Shown here piece by piece: positions 57,085-64,000 of a stretch of DNA of 64,000 nt. How positions within the stretch are numbered: the first letter of the stretch is position 1; the number at the start of each line of letters is the position of its first letter. The notes under the pieces are model-generated. The model did no database searches and was not told the DNA's origin. It saw only the letters and a program-made list of their open reading frames with translations. A program made the translations under genes and the position numbers. Source of the DNA: Erysipelothrix sp. (lineage in GTDB: Bacteria > Bacillota_I > Bacilli_A > Erysipelotrichales > Erysipelotrichaceae); the NCBI GenBank assembly GCA_012512595.1, contig JAAZDW010000010.1, forward strand, positions 1-64,000, read 5' to 3'.

Positions 57085-57613
57085 TTTTATATATTTGTTT
57101 ACTGCCTTTGTTTTTGATGTTTATTTAGGAACTTTATTTGGAGGTAGCTTTGTCGGGTTAAACTTTTCGGCAAACTCAAATATAATGCTTATTACATTAA
57201 TCTTAATTACGTATAAACAAGATCTAATAAAATCTATGCTTTTAGGTCTTGTAGTTGGACTTGTTTTTGATGCATTTAATATTGATACAGTTTTTATGTT
57301 TGCGATAATTTACATGGTTACAACATGGGCTGTAAGTGCTTGGTCAACAAGAATTAACGACACGTTTATTGAAATCTTTTTAGTGACACTGTCGGCAATA
57401 TTTTTAAAAGAGTTTTTTGTCTACTTAGCCTATGTTTTTTTGAAGGGCTACCGCTTAAGTTTTGGAAGTTGGGGAGCATCACATTTATTTTTTACATTAT
57501 TACTAGCTTTGCTTCCAACAGTTGTTGCTGTTTTATTTAAAATTAATTTGTTAGATAAAAACACACGGCAACAACAAAGAAATATGAAATGGGATAAAAC
57601 CATTAAAAGATAG
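57077..57613 (+). CDS. mreD: Rod shape-determining protein MreD
   Basis: Multi-TM protein overlapping mreC; GLVVGLVFDAF motif. Confidence 0.8.
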   Translation: MSSFIYLFTAFVFDVYLGTLFGGSFVGLNFSANSNIMLITLILITYKQDLIKSMLLGLVVGLVFDAFNIDTVFMFAIIYMVTTWAVSAWSTRINDTFIEIFLVTLSAIFLKEFFVYLAYVFLKGYRLSFGSWGASHLFFTLLLALLPTVVAVLFKINLLDKNTRQQQRNMKWDKTIKR

Positions 57614-57644
57614 TTTATATTTTTTTAAATATGAAAGTGGTGAG

Positions 57645-58763
57645 ATGATGAATTTATTCAATAAAGCAAAAAATAATTTAAATAAAGAAGTTACCTTAGT
57701 TAGACTTCTTAAAATTGTTGCAATCCTTTTAATAATTTTTCTATTATCACAGACTTGGTCAACTTGGAAAGTTATATGGAATTATTTTATTAAGATTTTT
57801 AAACCGTTTATCATTGGTTTTTCAATTGCTTACGTTGTATCTCCACTTGTTGCATATTTAGAAAAAAAAGGTTTAAAAAGATCCTTGGCGATTGGACTAA
57901 TTATTTTATTAGTTTTTTCTCTATTAACCTGGATCACAGTTAACTTACTTCCAATGTTTTATGATGAAGCTGGTAATTTTATTAATTCAATGAGCAATTC
58001 AGTAAACGTAATGTTTAAGTGGTATAAAGATAATTCAACAAATCCATCGGAAGTAATTGAAGGAATCGTTAATCAAGTTAATAATGCCTTTATGAGTTTT
58101 CAAAAAGGTTTTATAGATTTCATTGGCAAGTTTTTAACTAATTTTATTAGCGTATCGATAAATGCCTTAACAACAATGTTGTTCTCATTTACTGTCGCGA
58201 TTTATGTTTTAGCTGACTTTAAAAAAGTTAAAAGATCGATAAAGAAAGCTTCAAGTTCGATTCATGAAAGTTTGCCAGTATACCTAGCTGGCATTGATAA
58301 GACTATGGGTACATACATTAGAGCAACTCTAGTATTGATGGTCATTTATTTCACTGAGTATACATTGGCATTTTATTTTTTAGGTCATAAGGGTTTTTTA
58401 ATGATTGGCGTCTTATACGTTTTAGCAACTTTAGTTCCTTATATTGGTGGAATGATTGTAACAGTTATCGGAATTTTGACAGGACTCACAATGCCTAAAA
58501 CAAATTTAATCGCTTTAATTGTTATAATAGGTATAATGTCACAAATTGATGGCTATTTTATTTCACCTTATGTTTATAAAAAAGGGGTTAAAGTTGAACC
58601 TTTGTGGTCACTTTTAGTTATCTTTATTGGTAGTGCCTTATTTGGTCCTGTCGGAATTATGATATCTGTGCCAACATACATTTCAATTCGAGAAGTTATA
58701 AAGATATATAAGTCAAGAAACAATGAAATAATTGAGGAGATTTTAGATGAAGAAATTATATAA
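57645..58763 (+). CDS. AI-2E family transporter
   Basis: IIGFSIAYVVSPLVAYLEKKGLKRSLAI, GVLYVLATLVPYIGGMI, QIDGYFISPYVYKKGVKVEPLWSL. Confidence 0.88.
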   Translation: MMNLFNKAKNNLNKEVTLVRLLKIVAILLIIFLLSQTWSTWKVIWNYFIKIFKPFIIGFSIAYVVSPLVAYLEKKGLKRSLAIGLIILLVFSLLTWITVNLLPMFYDEAGNFINSMSNSVNVMFKWYKDNSTNPSEVIEGIVNQVNNAFMSFQKGFIDFIGKFLTNFISVSINALTTMLFSFTVAIYVLADFKKVKRSIKKASSSIHESLPVYLAGIDKTMGTYIRATLVLMVIYFTEYTLAFYFLGHKGFLMIGVLYVLATLVPYIGGMIVTVIGILTGLTMPKTNLIALIVIIGIMSQIDGYFISPYVYKKGVKVEPLWSLLVIFIGSALFGPVGIMISVPTYISIREVIKIYKSRNNEIIEEILDEEII

Positions 58764-59760
58764 AATATTGATGTTGTTGACTATGTCATCATTAGTTTTG
58801 GTTGGCTGCACTAGTAAAAAGATTAAAGTTGGTTACACTGTATATCCAGTCAAATTTTTACTTGAAAAAATCGGCGGAGAAAAAGTTGAAACTGCTGCAT
58901 TTTCAGATGAAACAATGGTTTTAAGGTCGCAGTTAGCTACTGATTACAAGGAAATTTTAAAAGATGCCGATGCATTATTTATAATGGGTGAACTAGAGCC
59001 TTATATGGACATTATAAACCAAGACATTGCTGATTTAAATCCAAAAATAATAGATCTCTCAGTTAAAAGTGGCGTGTTTGAGTTTACAAGATTTACTTCA
59101 GTGCTCATTGATAATCAAAAAGTTGATGTTAAAAGTAATTACTATGAAAATCCGATATTTGATTCCATTGATACATATGGTGGAGATCCTTATTTATGGC
59201 TTGATCCAATTACAATGACGAGTATGGCTAACCAAGTTCGAGATTATTTAGTTAGTCATGACCCTGATAATACAGATTATTATAATAACAACTTTGATAA
59301 GCTCAAGATCGAACTCGCGTATTTAGATGCAAACTTTTTAGCCTTAAGAAATGAGGATAATCTAAGATTTGCCACTATGACACCTTCGTTTGGGATTTGG
59401 CAAAATAATTATAACTTTTCAATATCACCAATTATTTTATCAAAGTATGGAGTTATTCCAACTCAACAACAACTTGAATTGATTAAGGTTCGTTTAATTA
59501 ATGATGGAGTTAAATACTTAATTGTAGAAGAACAGATGGACCAAGACATTAAAGATTTGGCAGACTCTTTGTCGAAAGAATTAAATATTGAACAAGTTGT
59601 GTTAAGCAGCTTGTCATATCGCAGTAAAAATCAAATAGATCAAGAAATGAATTATATCCAAATTATGAATGAAAACTTAACAATATTGGAAAATTTACAA
59701 AAAGAAGGTGCTGAAGAAATGGAAAACCTTGAAGATACAGAAGAAGATACAACAGAGTAA
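58747..59760 (+). CDS. ZnuA-like substrate-binding lipoprotein lacking canonical His ligands
   Basis: Lipobox LVLVGCTS; ZnuA-like KVGYTVYPVKFLLEKIGGEKVE and GGDPYLWLDPITM; acidic tail. Confidence 0.75.
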   Translation: MKKLYKILMLLTMSSLVLVGCTSKKIKVGYTVYPVKFLLEKIGGEKVETAAFSDETMVLRSQLATDYKEILKDADALFIMGELEPYMDIINQDIADLNPKIIDLSVKSGVFEFTRFTSVLIDNQKVDVKSNYYENPIFDSIDTYGGDPYLWLDPITMTSMANQVRDYLVSHDPDNTDYYNNNFDKLKIELAYLDANFLALRNEDNLRFATMTPSFGIWQNNYNFSISPIILSKYGVIPTQQQLELIKVRLINDGVKYLIVEEQMDQDIKDLADSLSKELNIEQVVLSSLSYRSKNQIDQEMNYIQIMNENLTILENLQKEGAEEMENLEDTEEDTTE

Positions 59761-59778
59761 TATTTATATTACTCTTTT
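59754..59778 (+). terminator. Hairpin/terminator overlapping the stop codon
   Basis: AGAGTAATA TTTA TATTACTCTTTT. Confidence 0.5.
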
Positions 59779-59800
59779 ATAAATAGGAGGCAGATAGTAA

Positions 59801-62347
59801 GTGGAAAAATTTTTATTAGTTGATGGTAACTCGTTATTATTTAGAGCATATTATGCTACGGCATTTAGAAATGTATTACAAACATCTTATGGAAAGTATA
59901 CAAATGCGATTGTTTCATTTAATAATATGATGATAAATGTAATAGATGATATAAAACCAGATTATATTTTAGTAGCCTTTGATACAAAGGACAAAACGTT
60001 TAGACATGACATGTTTGAAGAATATAAAGGACATCGTTCGCCCGCACCGATGGAACTTGTGGAACAATTTGAAACAACACGTGAACTTTTGGATGCAATG
60101 AATATTAGTCGTTATGAATTAAGTGGTTATGAAGCTGATGATATAATTGGAAGTTTATCAAAAAAATATGAAGATAAAGAAATGATTATCTTAACAAGTG
60201 ATCAAGACATGTTGCAGTTGGTAGATGACAATACCACATTGTTATTAATGAAAAAGGGTGTATCTGATATTCATGAAATAACAATGGAGAATTTTGTAAA
60301 AGAATATGAAATTGAACCAAGACAGGTAATAGATTTAAAGGCAATGATGGGCGATTCCGCCGATAACATTCCAGGGATACCAGGGATTGGTCAAAAAACG
60401 GGTTTAAAATTGATCCATGAATTTGACACCTTAGAAAATCTTTTAGCTAACACAGATAAATTAACCGGCAAACGTAAAGAAAATGTTGAAAACAACATCG
60501 AAATTGCCAAGCTATCAAAGATATTATCAACAATAAAAACTGATATGAACATCGATATTGACTTAAATGACTTTAAACTTAATATAGACTATAATTCTTT
60601 ATACATGTTTTATCAACAATATGAAATGAATCGCCAAGCTAATGCTATTAAAGATAAATTAGATGGTGAAAGTGAGGTTGCAAATTTTAAGATTAAAAAA
60701 GTTGAAAAAATTAGTGACAAATATTTAGTTGACAACACATTTTTATGGGTAGAGACAAGCGGCGACTATCAAAACGCAATCTTAGAAAAACTTGTACTAA
60801 CAGATGGTAAAACTGTCGAAATTATAAATAGAGAAAACTTTTTAGAAGACCAACCATTACAAACATGGTTAAAATCTGATAGTAAAAAGTCTGTTTATGA
60901 TGCAAAGTTTTTATACCATTTGTTTAATAGAGAAAATTTACAAATTAATGGGATTAGTGAAGATATAATGGTTGCTGCTTTTTTAGTTGATAGTGCAACG
61001 ACTAATTGGATTAGTTTTTTAAATAAATATGGTGGAACTCAATGTGATATTCAAAGTAAAGCAGATGTCGAAATTGATGTTATTGCAAGTAAAGCCTTTG
61101 ACTTAATGAGTGTAAAAGCTGAGATAATAAAGGAAATCAAAGCTAAAGATATGGAATATCTTTACTATGATGTTGAGCTACCCTTAACAAGAGTCTTATT
61201 TCAAATGGAAAATGAAGGGATAAAAGTTGATAAGGAGATTATTGTCGCGATCGCTGACAAAACAGCTAAAATTATAGAAGAAGTATCCAATGAAATCTAT
61301 GGCTATGCCAATAAAGAGTTCAATATTAATTCACCAAAACAGTTATCAGAAGTGTTGTTTGATGAACTAGGCTTACCGCAAGTAAAAAAGCGTTCAACTG
61401 CGATTGACATTTTAGAAAAACTTTCAGGACAACACCCAATTATTGATGCCATTATTAAACAGCGAAAATATCAAAAACTATTTTCAACTTATGCTGATGG
61501 ACTTCAAAAGTATATTAGTCCAGAGGGGCGAATTCATACAATTTATCACCAAACAACAACTCAAACCGGACGTCTATCATCAACAGACCCAAATTTACAA
61601 AATATTTCGGTTAGAGATGAAGAAGGGCGTGAAATCAGAAAAGCCTTTGTAGCTGATGAAAATAGTGTTCTGATGGCATATGACTATTCTCAAATTGAAC
61701 TGAGAATCTTAGCTCATATGGCAAAAGAGAAAAAATTAATTGAAGCTTTTAATGCAGGTGTTGATATTCACGCACAGACAGCAAAGGATGTCTTTGATTT
61801 AAATGAAGTTGAAGGTGAAGATCGCAATAAGGCAAAGGCTGTAAACTTTGGAATAATTTATGGTATTAGTGACTTTGGCCTTTCGGAACAATTACATATT
61901 CCAATTTCTGAAGCAAAAGATTATATTGAAAAGTACTTTGAGACATATCCTGGCATCAAAAAATATATGGATGAAACAGTAGAGTTTTGTAAAAAAGAGG
62001 GTTATGTTAAAACCCTAATTAATCGTCGTCGAGAAATTTTAGAAATTAACAGTTCTAACTACATGGTTCGCGAGTTTGGTAAAAGAGCAGCAATGAATGC
62101 TCCAATTCAAGGTAGCGCTGCCGATTTAATTAAAATTGCGATGGTTAGAATTGATAAACGAATAAAAGCTGAAAAGCTAACATCAAAAATGTTACTCCAA
62201 GTCCATGACGAACTGATATTTAATGTCTTAGAAGGGGAGATAGAAGTTATGCAAAAAATAATTCAAGAAGAAATGAATAGTTCGATGCAACTAGATGTCC
62301 CTTTACAATCAGATGGATCGATTTCCAAAGATTGGTATGGTCTTTAG
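59801..62347 (+). CDS. polA: DNA polymerase I
   Basis: 5'-3' exonuclease domain (LLVDGNSLLFRAYYA, GIPGIGQKTGLKLI) and polymerase motifs (DYSQIELRILAH, RRREILEINSSN, QVHDELIF). Confidence 0.95.
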   Translation: MEKFLLVDGNSLLFRAYYATAFRNVLQTSYGKYTNAIVSFNNMMINVIDDIKPDYILVAFDTKDKTFRHDMFEEYKGHRSPAPMELVEQFETTRELLDAMNISRYELSGYEADDIIGSLSKKYEDKEMIILTSDQDMLQLVDDNTTLLLMKKGVSDIHEITMENFVKEYEIEPRQVIDLKAMMGDSADNIPGIPGIGQKTGLKLIHEFDTLENLLANTDKLTGKRKENVENNIEIAKLSKILSTIKTDMNIDIDLNDFKLNIDYNSLYMFYQQYEMNRQANAIKDKLDGESEVANFKIKKVEKISDKYLVDNTFLWVETSGDYQNAILEKLVLTDGKTVEIINRENFLEDQPLQTWLKSDSKKSVYDAKFLYHLFNRENLQINGISEDIMVAAFLVDSATTNWISFLNKYGGTQCDIQSKADVEIDVIASKAFDLMSVKAEIIKEIKAKDMEYLYYDVELPLTRVLFQMENEGIKVDKEIIVAIADKTAKIIEEVSNEIYGYANKEFNINSPKQLSEVLFDELGLPQVKKRSTAIDILEKLSGQHPIIDAIIKQRKYQKLFSTYADGLQKYISPEGRIHTIYHQTTTQTGRLSSTDPNLQNISVRDEEGREIRKAFVADENSVLMAYDYSQIELRILAHMAKEKKLIEAFNAGVDIHAQTAKDVFDLNEVEGEDRNKAKAVNFGIIYGISDFGLSEQLHIPISEAKDYIEKYFETYPGIKKYMDETVEFCKKEGYVKTLINRRREILEINSSNYMVREFGKRAAMNAPIQGSAADLIKIAMVRIDKRIKAEKLTSKMLLQVHDELIFNVLEGEIEVMQKIIQEEMNSSMQLDVPLQSDGSISKDWYGL

Positions 62348-62348
62348 A

Positions 62349-63170
62349 ATGCCAGAGTTACCAGAAGTAGAAACGGTCGTTAGGACTCTTAAAAAATTAG
62401 TTTTAAACAAAGAAATTGAAAGCGTTGATGTTTATTGGGATAATATTATAGCCACACCCCAATTAGAAGCTTTTAAACAAGCAGTTATTGGTCAAAAGAT
62501 TATTGATATAAGTCGCCGCGGCAAATATATTATATTTAATTTAACATCAAAAACTTTAATCTCACATTTAAGGATGGAAGGTAAGTACTTTGTTTATGAT
62601 AATGATGTAAAAAAAGACAAACACAGCCATGTAATTTTTAAATTTAGTGATAATGGGCAGCTCCATTATAATGACACTAGAAAATTTGGTAAAATGTACT
62701 TGTATGATGAAAGCGAAGCCTTAAAAATTTTAGCCAATGTAGGTTTAGAGCCATGGGACAAAAACCTTAAAGCAACTTACCTAAAAAGAAAGGCTAAAAA
62801 TAGAAGAATTACAATTAAACAATTTTTGTTAGATCAAAGTGTAATTTCCGGAATTGGAAATATATATGTTAATGAAATACTATTTTTGACAAATTTGCAT
62901 CCAGAGACCATTGTTAATACAATCTCAACACTTAAATTTAACCAAATTATAACAACAACACAAGCTGTTTTACAAGAAGCAATTGACCAAGGCGGAACAA
63001 CAATTAGAAGTTATACATCCTCACTTGGTGTGAGTGGACTTTTTCAACAAAGTCTAAATGTTCACAATTTAGCCGGAAGTCCATGTCCAGTTTGTAGTAG
63101 TGAAATTATTAAAATAACTGTAGCCCAAAGGGGGACCTACTTATGTCCAAGTTGTCAAAGAAAAAAATAG
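62349..63170 (+). CDS. mutM: Formamidopyrimidine-DNA glycosylase
   Basis: MPELPEVETVVRTL, C-terminal zinc finger CPVCSSEIIKITVAQRGTYLCPSCQ; start corrected to 62349. Confidence 0.95.
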   Translation: MPELPEVETVVRTLKKLVLNKEIESVDVYWDNIIATPQLEAFKQAVIGQKIIDISRRGKYIIFNLTSKTLISHLRMEGKYFVYDNDVKKDKHSHVIFKFSDNGQLHYNDTRKFGKMYLYDESEALKILANVGLEPWDKNLKATYLKRKAKNRRITIKQFLLDQSVISGIGNIYVNEILFLTNLHPETIVNTISTLKFNQIITTTQAVLQEAIDQGGTTIRSYTSSLGVSGLFQQSLNVHNLAGSPCPVCSSEIIKITVAQRGTYLCPSCQRKK

Positions 63171-63730
63171 GTATTACTGGAACGATTGGCTCTGGAAAAA
63201 GTAGTGTGACAAAATTAATCTCAAAATATCATAAAACATTAAGTGCAGACGAAATTGTCGCCAAGCTTTATCAAGATAAAACCATAGTGAAAAGAGTAAA
63301 TAAGGAAATATTGAATTCAGTAAGCGATGTCTTAAATAAGCAACAGTTGAGTGAAGCAATTTTTACTAACAAAGATTTAAAAATAAAGTTAGAACAAATG
63401 ATTCACCCTTTAGTAAAAGCGGAAGTCAAAAATTGGTTAGACACAAATTATGGGCTGTTGTTTGTTGAGGTGCCACTTTTGTATGAAGCTAATTTTCAAG
63501 ATTTATTTGATTTAGTAATTGTGGTTGTGGCTGATCAAGATAAAATAATTAAACGTTTATCTAAAACTCGTGGCTATAGTGTAAAAGCTGCAAAACAAAG
63601 GATAGAAAATCAGCTATCAGTGGAAAAAAAGCTTGAAAAGGCAGATATTTGCTTAAGTAATAATGGGAGTTATCAAGATCTTGTAGAAAAAGTTATCGAA
63701 TTATTAAAAACATTAGAAGTGGGTGATTAA
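63143..63730 (+). CDS. coaE: Dephospho-CoA kinase
   Basis: IGITGTIGSGKSSVTKLI, LSADEIVAKLY, VPLLYEANF. Confidence 0.93.
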   Translation: MSKLSKKKIGITGTIGSGKSSVTKLISKYHKTLSADEIVAKLYQDKTIVKRVNKEILNSVSDVLNKQQLSEAIFTNKDLKIKLEQMIHPLVKAEVKNWLDTNYGLLFVEVPLLYEANFQDLFDLVIVVVADQDKIIKRLSKTRGYSVKAAKQRIENQLSVEKKLEKADICLSNNGSYQDLVEKVIELLKTLEVGD

Positions 63731-64000
63731 GTGGCTATCTATGGAAAAGACCAATATGAAGTTGAAAATAACGTGGTTTTATGTGAGCGTGGTCTAGAAG
63801 CGTTAGTTTTACTCTATCAACCAATAATTAGTGCAAATGCTATATCCTTATATTTAACATTTAACAAAATGGCTCGTCATACTAATTATTCTGCGCTTTG
63901 TTTATATACTGGTTTAGATATTGAAGTTTTAGAACATGCGATCATTATGTTAGAGCGTTATCGTTTAATTAAGACATACAAAAACAATGAAGAGAATCAT
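63731..64000 (+). CDS. Replication initiation DnaB/DnaD-type protein, N-terminal part (truncated by window end)
   Basis: GTG start; open frame VAIYGKDQYEVENNVVLCERGLEALVLLYQPIISANAISLYLTF...; syntenic with dnaB downstream of polA-mutM-coaE. Confidence 0.65.
   Translation, partial: MAIYGKDQYEVENNVVLCERGLEALVLLYQPIISANAISLYLTFNKMARHTNYSALCLYTGLDIEVLEHAIIMLERYRLIKTYKNNEENH

Noticed and set aside
59801-62347. Degenerate 3'-5' exonuclease region in PolA (FLWVETSGDY)
   Set aside because: Loss of proofreading residues in Pol I is common in Firmicutes, so not a novel observation.
1-64000. Mycoplasma-type genetic code (TGA = Trp)
   Set aside because: TGA terminates several genes here (comN, livH, yhbY ATGA overlaps) and Trp is encoded by TGG, so the standard code applies.
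1-64000. CRISPR arrays, prophage or known defence system
   Set aside because: No regularly spaced repeats, no cas, phage structural or defence genes seen; the window is mostly housekeeping.

Overview
AT-rich, densely packed chromosomal segment. Gene content and order (recJ, yqeGH-yhbY-nadD-yqeK-rsfS-mtnN, alaS-ireB-ruvX-mltG-udk-greA, gmk, valS, radC-mreCD, polA-mutM-coaE-dnaB) suggest a free-living Mollicutes-like Firmicute (Acholeplasma/Izemoplasma/Haloplasma type). TGA is used as a stop, so the code is standard. About 55 protein genes are supported. The left edge cuts an IS30-like transposase and the right edge cuts a DnaB/DnaD-type primosome gene. No rRNA, tRNA or CRISPR array was recognised. 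The main accessory region is 4.5-16 kb: thiolase, SDR, PhaZ-like hydrolase, divergent KASIII-like enzyme, a complete Liv-type ABC importer, a CoA-transferase, a second hydrolase and a TetR regulator. FadR-box-like inverted repeats sit at its promoter. The most interesting unexplained signals are: (1) a stand-alone small RNA candidate at ~16072-16144 that folds as an H-type pseudoknot with a C6A6 loop, followed by a terminator; (2) a second stand-alone structured RNA candidate at ~2468-2586; (3) a 39-aa ORF missed by the ORF track, whose Shine-Dalgarno is locked in a 9-11 bp hairpin (55008-55162); (4) a RAYT-like gene that has lost its HUH motif and sits upstream of a thioredoxin-reductase/PDO pair; (5) a KASIII-like enzyme whose catalytic Asn is replaced by His. 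All identifications are by eye from motifs and context; no database search or folding program was run.
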